Below are positions 34,582 through 44,961 of a stretch of 54,205 nt of DNA, one piece after another. Origin of the DNA: Microbacterium paulum (GTDB lineage: Bacteria > Actinomycetota > Actinomycetes > Actinomycetales > Microbacteriaceae); assembly GCF_015707995.1 (NCBI RefSeq), contig NZ_JAAGRY010000014.1:1-54205 (forward strand). The letters run 5' to 3'. The first letter of the stretch is position 1. Every line of letters begins with the position of its first letter. The notes beneath the pieces are model-generated. The model did not search any database. It was not told the DNA's origin and saw only the letters and a list, made by a program, of their open reading frames with translations. Both the position numbers and the translations under genes were made by a program.

Positions 34582-35451
34582 ATGGACGAGCAGGCCCTGC
34601 GTGCGTTCCTCTCGCTCGCGCAGACCGAGAACACCCGCGACACCGCCGCCGAGCTGGCTGTCAACCAGTCGAACGTGTCTCGCGCGCTGGCGCGGCTCGA
34701 GGCATCCATCGGCATGCCGCTGTTCGCGCGACACGGCAAGCGTCTCGAACTCAACGCGAACGGTGTCGCCTTCCGCGCCGACGCCGCCGCCGTGCTCGAC
34801 GCCTACGAGTCGGCGCGCCGGCATGCCGAGACGATCGCCGACGCGGGCCGCCTGCTGCGCATCGGGTTTCTGCATTCGCTCGCCCGCTGGCTCGTCCCCG
34901 ACGTCGTCGGCACCTTTCGTGCGTCGCAGCCCGACGTGCGTGTGACGCTGCGGCAGGGATTCAGCCGCGACCTGCAGGGCTGGCTCGCCCTCGACGCGAT
35001 CGACGTCGCGCTGTGCACCGCGCCGCCCGCGACGAGCGGAGCGCAATGGATGCCTCTGGCCGAAGAACCGCTGTGCGTCGCCGTTCCGGAGTGGCACCCG
35101 CTCGCGAGACGTGAGCGCGTCGAACTCACCGCATTGCGGGGCGAGGACTTCATCGGGTTCTCACGCATCACCGAGATGCGACCGATCATCTCCGGCATCC
35201 TCGCCGATGCCGGCGTCGCCGTGAACGTCACGTTCGAAAGCAGCGAGATCGACACGATGCGCAGCCTCGTCGCCGGTGGGCTCGGCCTGTCGATCCTGCC
35301 GCGGACCCCCGGCCGCAGCGATCCGGGCGTCGTCTACGTGCCCTTCGACCCGCCGTTCGCGCGCATCCTCGGCATCTCGTGGAGCGAGAGCGCCCAGGGC
35401 GCCGCCCTTGCTCGCGAGTTGGTCGCCGCGCTGCGCGCGGCACACACCTGA
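34582..35451 (+). CDS. LysR-family transcriptional regulator
   Basis: A 289-residue LysR regulator. The N-terminal winged helix is typical (LRAFLSLAQTENTRDTAAELAVNQSNVSRALARLEASIGMPLFARHGKRLELN, residues ~5-58). The rest is the periplasmic-binding-like effector domain with LRIGFLHS and PLCVAVPEWHPLA segments. It probably activates the divergent MFS transporter gene in response to an unknown ligand. The ATG lies six bases after TAGCCT, indicating leaderless mRNA. Confidence 0.92.
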   Translation: MDEQALRAFLSLAQTENTRDTAAELAVNQSNVSRALARLEASIGMPLFARHGKRLELNANGVAFRADAAAVLDAYESARRHAETIADAGRLLRIGFLHSLARWLVPDVVGTFRASQPDVRVTLRQGFSRDLQGWLALDAIDVALCTAPPATSGAQWMPLAEEPLCVAVPEWHPLARRERVELTALRGEDFIGFSRITEMRPIISGILADAGVAVNVTFESSEIDTMRSLVAGGLGLSILPRTPGRSDPGVVYVPFDPPFARILGISWSESAQGAALARELVAALRAAHT

Positions 35452-35487
35452 ACCCGTCTCGCGCGATCACGCTGAGACTGTTTACGG

Positions 35488-35560
35488 TGCCGGCTACAGG
35501 ACTTGAACCTGCAACCCCCTGTTTACAAGACAGGTGCGCTACCAATTGCGCCAAGCCGGC
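35488..35560 (-). tRNA. tRNA-Thr (anticodon TGT)
   Basis: The minus strand folds as a 73-nt cloverleaf: acceptor GCCGGCT/AGCCGGC, D stem GCGC/GCGC, anticodon arm CCTGT-CTTGTAA-ACAGG with anticodon TGT, T arm GCAGG-TTCAAGT-CCTGT, discriminator A. The terminal CCA is not encoded (ACC then G). It reads ACA. Confidence 0.96.
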
Positions 35561-35607
35561 GAGGCATCCCTCAGTCTAACCGGGCGCGCGGCGCACCCCG
35601 CGGCGCG

Positions 35608-36603
35608 CTACGGCGTGACCGAGGGTGTCGGCGTGGGAGTCGGCGTCTGGTTCTTCGCGCTCTTGCCGCTCGCGCTGGTCAGCACGAACTGCGAGAACTC
35701 TGCGGGGTCGGTCATCTCGCCCTGGTAGGCCTGGCCGTTGACGAGGACCATCGCGTTGCCGGTGAGCGAGAGTGCGTCGGTGCCCTCGATTCCGGCGACG
35801 GCGCGCTCGGTGGCCGCCTTCGCCCACGAGGCGTAGGTCTCGGTCTCGATGCATTCGCGCAGCTTCTTCGGCTCGTCGCCGGTGCCGTTGGCCGACGCGA
35901 TGTCGGCGAGGTCCTTGTCGGAGAACCCGTCGGAGTCGACCGCCGGCTGACGCTTGAGCAGGTCGCTGTTGAACTGGAAGAACGATGCGGGAGCGTAGGT
36001 CGCGACACACGCGGCGGCGCTCGCGGCGCGCAGCGAATACTTCGTGCCGTTCGACTTGGCGGTGAGCATCGCCACCGGGTGATAAGTGAGCGTCGCGGCA
36101 CCCTCGGCGACCCACGACGACAGGTTCGACTCGTTCGCCAGCTGCCATTCGCGTGCCGACGGCGAGAGGTAATCGACGTAGACGTGGATCTGCACCGGTG
36201 CAGCCGTGGATGCCGTGGTGCTCGGCGTCGGCGTCGCTTCGGCCGCGGCCGACGGCGTCGCGTCGTCGGGCGAGGTCACGGCGCCTGAACCGGCGCTCGA
36301 GATCGAGGTCACGACGAACCCGTCGTGATCGGTGCCGTCGGGCGACAGCTGCGGCTTGCTGGCCGCCCGACCGACCGTCATACCCACGACGATCGCGACC
36401 GCAGCGACCACGACCACCGCGCCCGTGATCCAGGCGGCGCTGCGTACCATCCGCGCGCGCGACTGACGCACCTGCACCTGCTGCGCCTTCTCGCGCACGG
36501 CCTCACGGCGCCCCGCGGCGGTCGGCGTTCCGCCCGTCGACGTGATCTCGCTCGAAGCCGAGTCGCCCGTGGACGGCGCATTCGTGGAGTCGTCGCTGGA
36601 CAT
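35608..36603 (-). CDS. DsbA-fold membrane-anchored protein lacking CXXC
   Basis: A 331-residue protein: an acidic/Ser-rich cytoplasmic N-terminus (1-52), one transmembrane helix (~55-78), a Ser/Thr/Pro linker (~105-135) and a C-terminal thioredoxin-like domain. In DsbA relatives a CxxC sits after the first strand; here the strand QIHVYVDYLSPSAREW has S-P-S-A at that place, so oxidoreductase chemistry by CXXC is impossible. The rest of the fold (ALSLTGNAMVLVNGQAYQG near residue 275, the cis-proline region) is kept. A holdase or binding role is inferred only. A Thr-Pro tail ends the protein. Confidence 0.75.
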   Translation of the reverse strand: MSSDDSTNAPSTGDSASSEITSTGGTPTAAGRREAVREKAQQVQVRQSRARMVRSAAWITGAVVVVAAVAIVVGMTVGRAASKPQLSPDGTDHDGFVVTSISSAGSGAVTSPDDATPSAAAEATPTPSTTASTAAPVQIHVYVDYLSPSAREWQLANESNLSSWVAEGAATLTYHPVAMLTAKSNGTKYSLRAASAAACVATYAPASFFQFNSDLLKRQPAVDSDGFSDKDLADIASANGTGDEPKKLRECIETETYASWAKAATERAVAGIEGTDALSLTGNAMVLVNGQAYQGEMTDPAEFSQFVLTSASGKSAKNQTPTPTPTPSVTP

Positions 36604-36778
36604 GGAACCTCTCGGAAAGACTGTGCTGATGCGCGTCGGCGTCTGGTCGGAGCGCTGATCGCCCCGGGGATGGCGACCCTCACGATGCTAGAACCACACC
36701 CTGGGAAATGCCCAGATGCAGCCATGAGCTGGGCCGTTCGCGCGATGCTTTCGGGCCATGCGTGCGATACTGAGAAGT

Positions 36779-36863
36779 GCACCCAGCGTCGGGTGTGCGG
36801 GGATAGCCCCCCGCTCATTCCATCACTACGGATCGTCCGGCACGTACCTGCCGGTGAAGGAGA
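36779..36863 (+). promoter_or_regulatory. Hairpin-rich leader of msiK, candidate msiK RNA motif
   Basis: Three hairpins precede the ribosome site: GCACCC/GGGTGtGC (36779-36798), GCGGGG/CCCCGC (36797-36814, alternative with the first) and CCGGCA/TGCCGG (36837-36854). The last ends 3 bp before AGGAGA. A conserved structured RNA called msiK is known from leaders of actinobacterial msiK genes. The position and hairpin content suggest this is a member, but the consensus was not aligned. A GATACT -10-like box lies near 36766. Confidence 0.5.
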
Positions 36864-36870
36864 AGAAAAC

Positions 36871-37971
<1,101 letters not shown>

Positions 37972-38054
37972 TCGGCGATCGACGCGGCGCGGGCGGCTCA
38001 CACGAGCCCCCGCGCCGCGTCGCATCCCGACACACGCACGAAAGTCGGACGAAC

Positions 38055-39362
38055 GTGGTCGAACCTCTCAGCATCACCGCCAGCAGCATCGACGCCGGAT
38101 TGCTGGCCCTGCCCTGGTCGACGCCGCTCGACGAGTGGAAGAGCGACCACATCGTGTCGCTGCCCAAGGGCCTCTCGCGACACCTGGTGCGTTTCGCCAA
38201 CCTGTCGGGCCGTGTCGTCGCGGTCAAAGAGACGACCGGCGAGATGGCCCGCCGCGAGTACGAGATGCTCGGCATGCTCGCCCGCCTCGACGTCCCCTGC
38301 GTCAGCCGGGTCGCCGTCATCGACGGCCGTCGTACGCCGAAGGGCGAGCCCCTCCCGGCTGCCCTCGTCACGGCGCACCTGAAGTTCTCGCTCCCCTACC
38401 GGGCCCTGTTCACGCAGACGCTCCGGCCCGACACCGCCGGCCGACTCGTCGACGCCCTCGCCGCCCTCCTCGTGCGCCTGCACACCGTCGGCTTCTTCTG
38501 GGGCGACGTGTCGCTGTCGAACACGCTGTTCCGTCGCGACGCGGGGGCGTTCGCCGCCTACCTCGTCGACGCCGAGACCGGCGAGCTGCACGAGGGCGGC
38601 CTCACCGTCGGCCAGCGCGAGCACGACCTCGACGTCGCCCGCACGAACATCGCCGGCGAGATCATGGACCTCGAGGCCGGCGGGCGGCTCGAAGGCGGGG
38701 TCGATGCCGTGGCCATCGCCGACGGCATCGTCTCGTCGTACCGCTCGCTGTGGGCGGCGCTCACCGACCAGGAGACCTTCGCCGCGGGCGAGGCCTGGCA
38801 CATCACCGAACGCGTGCAGCGCCTCAACGACCTGGGGTTCGACATCGACGAGATGTCGATCGAGCAGACCGCCGACGGCACGCGCGTGTCGATCCAGCCG
38901 AAGGTCGTGGATGCCGGGCACCACCAGCGACGGCTGCTGCGGCTGACCGGTCTCGATGTCGAGGAGAATCAGGCCCGGCGCCTGCTCAACGACATGGACG
39001 AGTTCCGCGCCCGGGTCTCGCGCCTCGGCTCGGACGAGGAGATGGTCGCGCACGAGTGGCTCACCCGCGTGTTCGAGCCCGTGATCAAGGCGATCCCGTG
39101 GGATCTGCGCAGCAAGCTCGAGCCCGCCGAGGTGTTCCACCAGGTGCTCGAGCACCGGTGGTACATGTCGCAGGCCCGGGGCCGCTCGGTGCCGATCGCC
39201 GAGGTGCTCTCGTCGTACATCGACACGGTGCTGCGGCACCGGCGCGACGAGGCGACGCTGATGGGCCCGCCCACCGAGACGATGTCGATCCCGGTCGTCA
39301 CCGCGCCCGTCGACACCCTCGACGATGACGACGAGGACATCGACTGGCGAGACCTGGTCTGA
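38055..39362 (+). CDS. DUF4032 protein with kinase-like N-terminal domain
   Basis: A 435-residue protein. Residues ~35-200 resemble the lipopolysaccharide-kinase/protein-kinase-like fold: VVAVKETTGEMARREYEML (lysine), LHTVGFFWGDVSLSNTLFRRD (catalytic-loop-like, D and N) and AYLVDAETG (metal-loop-like D). The C-terminal part from about residue 220 is the DUF4032 domain. The tail ends in an acidic DDDDEDIDWRD. A kinase role is inferred from these motifs only. The start is GTG 38055 with no strong ribosome site; it lies 83 bp after msiK. Confidence 0.8.
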   Translation: MVEPLSITASSIDAGLLALPWSTPLDEWKSDHIVSLPKGLSRHLVRFANLSGRVVAVKETTGEMARREYEMLGMLARLDVPCVSRVAVIDGRRTPKGEPLPAALVTAHLKFSLPYRALFTQTLRPDTAGRLVDALAALLVRLHTVGFFWGDVSLSNTLFRRDAGAFAAYLVDAETGELHEGGLTVGQREHDLDVARTNIAGEIMDLEAGGRLEGGVDAVAIADGIVSSYRSLWAALTDQETFAAGEAWHITERVQRLNDLGFDIDEMSIEQTADGTRVSIQPKVVDAGHHQRRLLRLTGLDVEENQARRLLNDMDEFRARVSRLGSDEEMVAHEWLTRVFEPVIKAIPWDLRSKLEPAEVFHQVLEHRWYMSQARGRSVPIAEVLSSYIDTVLRHRRDEATLMGPPTETMSIPVVTAPVDTLDDDDEDIDWRDLV

Positions 39363-39364
39363 CA

Positions 39365-39399
39365 GAGCGGGTCGGCGCCGCGACGGCGCCGACCCGCTC
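39365..39399. terminator. Bidirectional terminator, 15-bp stem
   Basis: A perfect 15-bp stem, GAGCGGGTCGGCGCC/GGCGCCGACCCGCTC with a 5-nt loop, lies between the convergent DUF4032 and NAD(P)-binding genes. No T-run follows, as is common for actinobacterial terminators. Confidence 0.7.
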
Positions 39400-39417
39400 G
39401 AGAGTCAGTAGTGGGCG

Positions 39418-40056
39418 TCAGTAACCGACGGTGAAGCGCTCGCGGGAGTGCTTCGGGTTCTCGATCTCGTCGACCACGGCCGCCGCGAAATCTTCGCCCG
39501 AGATGAACGACTCACCGTTCTCGTCGACGACGAGCACATCGCCGCCGTCGCGGTAGGTGCCGCGGCGCTCACCGGGGTTGAACCCCCCGAAGCCGCCGGC
39601 GGGGTGGATGAAGAACCAGTCGCGCGACGACTGCTCGGCCTGCAGGTCGTCGAGCACGCCGACCATCTCGAGGGCCTCTGCCTTGAACGCCTCGGGAAAG
39701 TCGGTGTCGACCAGGCGCGGTCCACCGGGGGCGACCAGGCTGCCGCCGGCACCGCCGACGACACCGAGACGCACGTCATCGGGGAGCGTCGAGGCGAGGG
39801 CCTCGACGTTGGGGCGCACGAGGCCCTCCATCTCGCCGCGCGGCGAGACCGCGATGACCACGGCATCCACACCCTGCAGCTCGGTGAGCAGGCTCGGCAC
39901 GTCGAGGAGCGTTCCCTCGACGTAGGTCACGCCCGCCACACGGTCGCCGGCGACCTTGCGCGAGACGGAGAGCACGGTGTGACCGCGGCCGGCGGCCTCG
40001 GCGACGATGTGGCGGCCGGCGTAGCCGGTGCCACCGATGACGGCGATGGTTGACAT
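39418..40056 (-). CDS. NAD(P)-binding (SDR-like) epimerase/reductase
   Basis: A 212-residue protein with a Rossmann nucleotide site GGTGYAGRHI at the N-terminus and further segments typical of the NmrA/YwnB-like NAD(P)H-binding group (GVDAVVIAVSPRG, GVVGGAGGSLVAPGG, WFFIHPAGGFGGFNPGERRGTY in part). The substrate is unknown; relatives reduce flavins or act as redox sensors. The ATG has AGGA about eight bases upstream. It lies alone, convergent with DUF4032. Confidence 0.85.
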   Translation of the reverse strand: MSTIAVIGGTGYAGRHIVAEAAGRGHTVLSVSRKVAGDRVAGVTYVEGTLLDVPSLLTELQGVDAVVIAVSPRGEMEGLVRPNVEALASTLPDDVRLGVVGGAGGSLVAPGGPRLVDTDFPEAFKAEALEMVGVLDDLQAEQSSRDWFFIHPAGGFGGFNPGERRGTYRDGGDVLVVDENGESFISGEDFAAAVVDEIENPKHSRERFTVGY

Positions 40057-40132
40057 GGGAGTCCTTTCCTCGGTTTCCACCTGGGTTCCCCAGTGACAAG
40101 GCGTCATCGCGGGAGCCTATTCCCGCGGCGGG

Positions 40133-41125
40133 TCACTCGCTCGCAGCGCGAATGGATGCCACCTGGTAGAGCGCGACCGATGCCGCGATGCCGGCGTTCA
40201 GCGACTCGGTCGCCGACGAGATCGGGATCGACACGACTTGGTCGCACGTCTCGGTGACAAGGCGCGACAGCCCCTTGCCCTCCGAGCCCACGACGATCAC
40301 GACGGGCCGGTCGGCCAGCTCGAGCGCGGGCAGCGACACGTCTCCCCCGCCGTCGAGACCGAGCACGAACACGCCCTGCTTCTTGAACTCTTTCAGCGTC
40401 GTGGTGAGGTTCGGCGCCATCGCCACGGGAATGCGCGCCGCGGCGCCCGCGCTCGTCTTCCACGCGGCCGAGTTGACGCCGGCCGAACGCCGCTGCGGAA
40501 TGATCAGGCCCTGGCCGCCGAACGCGGCGGTCGAGCGGATGATCGCACCGAGGTTGCGCGGGTCGGTGATGCCGTCGAGGGCGACCAGCAGCGGCGTCTG
40601 GCCACGGTCGACGATCTGCTCGAGCAGGTCTTGCGGGTGCGCGTACTCGTACGGCGGCACCTTCAGCGCGACGCCCTGGTGCACCCCGTCGAAGCCGGCC
40701 ATGCGGTCGAGCTCGGGACGGGTGACTTCCATCACCGGAATGCCGCGCTGCGTCGCGATCGACAGCATCTCTTTCACCCGGTCGTCCATCTCGACGCGCT
40801 GGGCGATGTAGAACGCCGTCGCGGGGATCTTGGCCCGCAGCGCCTCGAGCACGGAGTTGCGGCCCGTCACGTTCTCGGTGTCGTCGCCGGCTTTCGCCTT
40901 CGGCGCACGCTGCGACGCCGGGCGCTGACCGGGCTTTCCCTTGCCGCCGGCGGCGGCGTAACGCTCGGCGGCGGCCTTGCGCTTGCCGGCCGGGTGCCAG
41001 GCCCGGTCTTCAGCCTTCGGGGTCGGCCCGCGCCCCTCGAGCGCCCGGCGGCCGTTGCCGCCCGTGCCCTTCGTGGGGCCCTTCTTCTTGCCCTTGCCCG
41101 CTGAGGGGTTGCCCGGCTTAGCCAC
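40133..41125 (-). CDS. rlmB: 23S rRNA 2'-O-methyltransferase RlmB-like
   Basis: A 330-residue SpoU/TrmH-type methyltransferase that methylates a 23S rRNA guanosine. A basic Gly/Lys-rich N-terminal extension (residues 1-85) precedes the RlmB substrate-binding domain (GRNSVLEALRA). The SPOUT core follows with LDGITDPRNLGAIIRSTAAFGGQGLIIPQRRSA, VIVVGSEGKGLS and the SATESLNAGIAASVALYQ knot. Its start overlaps the cysS stop by 8 bp, a conserved actinobacterial order. Confidence 0.93.
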   Translation of the reverse strand: MAKPGNPSAGKGKKKGPTKGTGGNGRRALEGRGPTPKAEDRAWHPAGKRKAAAERYAAAGGKGKPGQRPASQRAPKAKAGDDTENVTGRNSVLEALRAKIPATAFYIAQRVEMDDRVKEMLSIATQRGIPVMEVTRPELDRMAGFDGVHQGVALKVPPYEYAHPQDLLEQIVDRGQTPLLVALDGITDPRNLGAIIRSTAAFGGQGLIIPQRRSAGVNSAAWKTSAGAAARIPVAMAPNLTTTLKEFKKQGVFVLGLDGGGDVSLPALELADRPVVIVVGSEGKGLSRLVTETCDQVVSIPISSATESLNAGIAASVALYQVASIRAASE

Positions 41126-42530
41126 GGTTCACGCTCCAATGGGTCCCGTCGGGACCGTCTTCGAGGACGATGCCGGCATCTGCGATCGCGTCGCGGATGC
41201 GGTCGGCGGCCGCCCAGTCTTTGCCCGCGCGCGCGTCGGCGCGCTGGGCGATCAGTTCTTGCACGAGCACATCGAGAGCCCGGGACTGCGCCCCGTCGGC
41301 ATCTGTCAGCCACTGCGGGTCTGTGGGATTGAGCCCGAGGATGCCTGTCATGCGGCCGACCTCGACGAGGGCGCGCGCCGCGGCGTCGCGGTCGCCCTGA
41401 TCGAGCGCCGCGTTGCCCGCGCGCACCGTCTCGTGCACGACGGCGAGCGCCTGCGGCACCCCGAGATCGTCGTCGAGAGCGTCGGCGAACGCCTGCGGCA
41501 GATCGGCGGCCACGAGCGGCAGCGCCGTGCCGAGCGCGCGCGCCGCGCGCTGCTGGAAGGCGCGGATGCGCCCGAGGGCGGCGTCGGCCTCAGCGAAGGT
41601 CGAGGGTGCGATCTCGAGCGACGAGCGGTAGTGCGCGGCGGCGAGGGCGTAGCGCACCACGAGCGGGTCGGTGTCTCGCAACACATCTTCGGCGAGCAAG
41701 AAGTTGCCGAGTGACTTCGACATCTTCTGGTCGCCGACGGTCACGAGGCCGTTGTGCAGCCAGTACCGCGCGAACGGATCGCCCGCCGCCGTCGACTGGG
41801 CGAGCTCGTTCTCGTGGTGCGGAAAGCGCAGGTCGATGCCGCCGCCGTGGATGTCGAACTGCGGCCCGAGGTAGCGCCGGCTCATCGCCGAGCACTCGAT
41901 GTGCCAGCCGGGTCGCCCCGGGCCCCAGGGCGAGTGCCACGTGGCATCCGCTGGCTCACCCGCCTTCGCCGCCTTCCACAGTGCGAAATCGTGCGGGTCG
42001 CGCTTGGCGCTCGCGGCCGTGTCTGCGGTGGCCTCGCCCGGCTCCATCGCGTCGATGCTCTGGTGGGTCAGTGACCCGTACGACGGCCACGAGCGCACGT
42101 CGAAGTACACGTCGCCGCCCGCCGCGTAGGCGTGGCCCCGCTCGATGAGGGTCTCGATGAGCTCCTGCATCTGCGGGATCGACGCCGTCGCGCGCGGCTC
42201 GTACGTCGGGGGGAGGATGCCGATCGCCGCATACGCCGCCGTGAACTCGCGCTCCATGCGGTACGCGAGCGCCCACCACGGCTCGGTCGGCGTCGCATTG
42301 GCGAGCACCTTGTCGTCGATGTCGGTCACGTTGCGCACGAACGTGACCCGCCCGTAGCGGCGCACCAGCCAGCGCCGCATCAGGTCGAACGCGAGCGCCG
42401 CACGAAGGTGGTGGATGCCGGGCCCCGACTGCACCGTCGGGCCGCACACGTACATGGTGACGTTCGACGGGTCGAGCGGCGCGAACTCGCGCAGGGCTTG
42501 CGCCTGAGTGTCATAGAACCGGACCGTCAC
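41118..42530 (-). CDS. cysS: Cysteinyl-tRNA synthetase
   Basis: A 470-residue class-I synthetase that charges tRNA-Cys. The zinc cysteine in YVCGPTVQ, the helical [17 protein letters not shown] with further zinc ligands, [18 protein letters not shown] and KMSKS in KMSKSLGNF are present. The HIGH motif is altered: residues 38-41 read GIHH where HIGH is expected. The frame is otherwise intact and the length normal, so it is probably functional. The ATG lies divergent from the EamA transporter gene; rlmB overlaps the end. Confidence 0.93.
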   Translation of the reverse strand: MTVRFYDTQAQALREFAPLDPSNVTMYVCGPTVQSGPGIHHLRAALAFDLMRRWLVRRYGRVTFVRNVTDIDDKVLANATPTEPWWALAYRMEREFTAAYAAIGILPPTYEPRATASIPQMQELIETLIERGHAYAAGGDVYFDVRSWPSYGSLTHQSIDAMEPGEATADTAASAKRDPHDFALWKAAKAGEPADATWHSPWGPGRPGWHIECSAMSRRYLGPQFDIHGGGIDLRFPHHENELAQSTAAGDPFARYWLHNGLVTVGDQKMSKSLGNFLLAEDVLRDTDPLVVRYALAAAHYRSSLEIAPSTFAEADAALGRIRAFQQRAARALGTALPLVAADLPQAFADALDDDLGVPQALAVVHETVRAGNAALDQGDRDAAARALVEVGRMTGILGLNPTDPQWLTDADGAQSRALDVLVQELIAQRADARAGKDWAAADRIRDAIADAGIVLEDGPDGTHWSVNRG

Positions 42531-42639
42531 CCGACCAGCCTACCGGCGGGGGCCCGCGACGACGGGTGCTGTGACGACTGGGGGCGCGCGCTGGCGCGCC
42601 CGCGCCGACGTGCGCGAACGACACCCATGCGGTACAAGG

Positions 42640-43599
42640 GTGAGTGTGCTCTCTGTGATCGCCATTCTCGCCGCCGCCGTGCTGTTCGGCACGACCGGCA
42701 CGGCGCAGGCGCTCGGACCGCACGAGACCACCCCGCTCGCGGTCGGGGTCATGCGCATGGTCGTCGGGGGCACCGGCCTCGCCGTGGTCGCCTTCACCCT
42801 CGCCCGGCAGCATCGCCGGCGCTCCCCCATTCCCGGGCGCGGGCGCCCCGGCATCCGTCCCCTGCTGCTGATGAGTCTCACGGGCGTGTGCCTCGCGGTC
42901 TATCAGTCGCTGTTCTTTCTCGGCACGGCCCGCAACGGCGTCGCGGTGAGCACCGTGATCGCGCTCGGCTCGGCGCCCGTGCTGGCGGGCCTGCTGGAGT
43001 GGGCGCTCACGAGGCGGGTTCCCTCGCGTGCCTGGATCGTCGCGACGGCGCTCGCGACCGTGGGTGTGGTGCTGCTCGGGTTGGGTGGTGCGAGCGGCGC
43101 AGGGGGCACCGACCCGGTCGGCGTCGCGGGCGCGATCGGCGCCGGGGCATCCTTCGCTGTCATCGCCAACGTGCAGCGACGGCTGCTCGACGACGGGTGG
43201 GACGCCTTCACCGTCGTCGGGGGCATGGGCGCGAGCGCCGCGATCGTGAGCGCTCTCGCCCTGTCGTTCGTCGACGTGTCGTGGGTGGCGCAGCCGCGCG
43301 GGCTGGGCCTCGTGCTGTGGCTCGGGCTCGCGACGATCTCGGTCGCCTACGTGCTGTTCACGTGGGGCCTCCAGGGCGTTTCGGCGGCGACAGCGGCCAC
43401 CCTCACCCTCGCCGAACCCCTGACCGCGGCCCTCCTCGGCCTCACCGTGCTCGGCGAGCACCTGTCGCCGCTCGCCGTGGCGGGTCTCGTCGTGCTCGCG
43501 GCGGGCCTCGCGCTGCTCGCCTGGGGTTCGCGCGCGTCGCGCGCCGCGCGCGCCGCCGATCTGCCGAGCGACCCGGCCCCCTACGCCGTCGAGGGCTGA
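42640..43599 (+). CDS. EamA-family DMT transporter
   Basis: A 319-residue ten-helix protein of the EamA drug/metabolite transporter type, with two repeated halves (the first with ILAAAVLFGTTGTAQALGP, the second with GVAGAIGAGASFAVIANVQ) and a C-terminal LTLAEPLTAALLGLTVLGEHLSPL helix typical of the family. The substrate is unknown. The start could be GTG 42640 or GTG 42646 (a TACAAG -10-like box precedes both); the frame open upstream looks non-coding. It interrupts the carD-ispDF-cysS-rlmB neighbourhood on the opposite strand. Confidence 0.88.
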   Translation: MSVLSVIAILAAAVLFGTTGTAQALGPHETTPLAVGVMRMVVGGTGLAVVAFTLARQHRRRSPIPGRGRPGIRPLLLMSLTGVCLAVYQSLFFLGTARNGVAVSTVIALGSAPVLAGLLEWALTRRVPSRAWIVATALATVGVVLLGLGGASGAGGTDPVGVAGAIGAGASFAVIANVQRRLLDDGWDAFTVVGGMGASAAIVSALALSFVDVSWVAQPRGLGLVLWLGLATISVAYVLFTWGLQGVSAATAATLTLAEPLTAALLGLTVLGEHLSPLAVAGLVVLAAGLALLAWGSRASRAARAADLPSDPAPYAVEG

Positions 43600-43638
43600 G
43601 TGCTCCCCGGCATCCGCGCTCGCGACGCCGCCGGCCCG

Positions 43639-43714
43639 AACTGCAAGGGTTCCTGCCCGACACGCCGCATCACGGGACCGAATCCCCGCGTGTCGCCCAC
43701 AATCCCTTGCAGTT
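43639..43714. repeat. Long imperfect inverted repeat
   Basis: Two 27-bp arms (43639-43665 and 43688-43714) match at 22 positions, with perfect outer AACTGCAAGGG/CCCTTGCAGTT and inner CGACACGC/GCGTGTCG blocks around a 22-bp centre. It lies between the convergent EamA gene and ispDF. It may be a bidirectional terminator, a REP-like mobile repeat or a protein-binding site. Confidence 0.6.
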
Positions 43715-43743
43715 GCGCGCCCGCCGGCTGAATGACGCTGCGA

Positions 43744-44961
43744 TCAGCGCGGCACGACGAGGGCGACCGCGAAGGCGGCGACCCCTTCGCCTGTGCCGGT
43801 GAACCCGAGGCCGTCGGTCGTGGTCGCCGAGAGAGCGACGGGGGCGCCGAGCGCTGCGGTGAGCACCGCCTCGGCTTCGCCGCGCCGTGCCGACAGCCGC
43901 GGCCGGCGGGCCTGAACCTGCACCGACACGTTGCCGATGGTGAAGCCGGCCGCCTCGACGAGCTGCCTCGTGCGGGCGAGGAACGCGGCCGCGTGCGCGC
44001 CGGCGTACTCGGGCTGGTCGGTGCCGAAGTGCGTGCCGATGTCGCCGAGCCCCGCGGCGGCGAGCACGGCGTCGACGATCGCGTGCGCTACCGCATCCCC
44101 GTCGGAGTGCCCGTGCAGGGCCTGTTCCCCCGGCCACTCGAGCCCGGCGAGCCACAGCGCGCCCTCTCCGCCGACCGCGTGCACGTCGGTGCCGATCCCC
44201 ACCCGCGGAATCGCCACGGTGGCCGGGGCCGGGCGCGAGGCATCCCCGTCGCCCGTCGCCTCAGCGCCAAGCAGCGCGCGCGCACGGTCGAGGTCACCGG
44301 GGGTCGTGATCTTGAAGGCGCGCTCGTCGCCCGCGACGGTCCAGACGTCGCCGCCCGCAGCCTGCACAAGCGCAGCGTCGTCGGTGTGGTCGACGGATGC
44401 CTCGGCATACGCCTCGTCGAGCACCACCCGGCGGAAGCCCTGCGGCGTCTGCGCGGCGGCGAGGGCCGAGCGGTCGACCGCCTCGACCACGGCACCCGCG
44501 TCGACGCGTTTGATCGTGTCGATCACCGGCAGCACGGGGAGCACGGCGTCGTGGCCGGCGCGGAGCGCCCCGACCACCCGCTCGAAGACCTCGGGCGGAG
44601 TGAGGGCGCGGGCCGCGTCGTGCACGAGCACGAGGTCGACGTCGGCCCACACGGCGTGAAGGCCCGCGGCGACCGACTGCTGGCGTGTGTCACCGCCGGC
44701 CACGACGCTCACGAGGTCGTGGCGCTCGCCCGCCGCCGCCCGCGCGTCGGTGAGGGCATCGCCGACCCGCTCCGCCGGCGCGACGACGACGACCTGCGCG
44801 AGGGGACCCGCGAACACGCCGTCGACGGCGTGGCGGAGGATCGTGCGATCGTCGAGCCCGACGAACGCCTTCGGCGCCGCACCGCGCAAGCGCGTGCCCG
44901 ATCCGGCCGCCACCACGATGATCGCGAGGCGGGGCACGGGCAGGAGCGGATCGGTCGTCAT
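43744..44961 (-). CDS. ispDF: Bifunctional IspD/IspF isoprenoid enzyme
   Basis: A 405-residue fusion of two MEP-pathway enzymes. Residues 1 to ~235 are IspD (2-C-methyl-D-erythritol 4-phosphate cytidylyltransferase): [20 protein letters not shown] loop, then [12 protein letters not shown] and [11 protein letters not shown]. Residues ~248-405 are IspF (2,4-cyclodiphosphate synthase): [10 protein letters not shown] with D and H metal ligands, [26 protein letters not shown] and [10 protein letters not shown]. The two normally separate or fused forms both occur in bacteria. The start overlaps the upstream acyltransferase end by 4 bp (ATGA). Confidence 0.95.
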   Translation of the reverse strand: MTTDPLLPVPRLAIIVVAAGSGTRLRGAAPKAFVGLDDRTILRHAVDGVFAGPLAQVVVVAPAERVGDALTDARAAAGERHDLVSVVAGGDTRQQSVAAGLHAVWADVDLVLVHDAARALTPPEVFERVVGALRAGHDAVLPVLPVIDTIKRVDAGAVVEAVDRSALAAAQTPQGFRRVVLDEAYAEASVDHTDDAALVQAAGGDVWTVAGDERAFKITTPGDLDRARALLGAEATGDGDASRPAPATVAIPRVGIGTDVHAVGGEGALWLAGLEWPGEQALHGHSDGDAVAHAIVDAVLAAAGLGDIGTHFGTDQPEYAGAHAAAFLARTRQLVEAAGFTIGNVSVQVQARRPRLSARRGEAEAVLTAALGAPVALSATTTDGLGFTGTGEGVAAFAVALVVPR

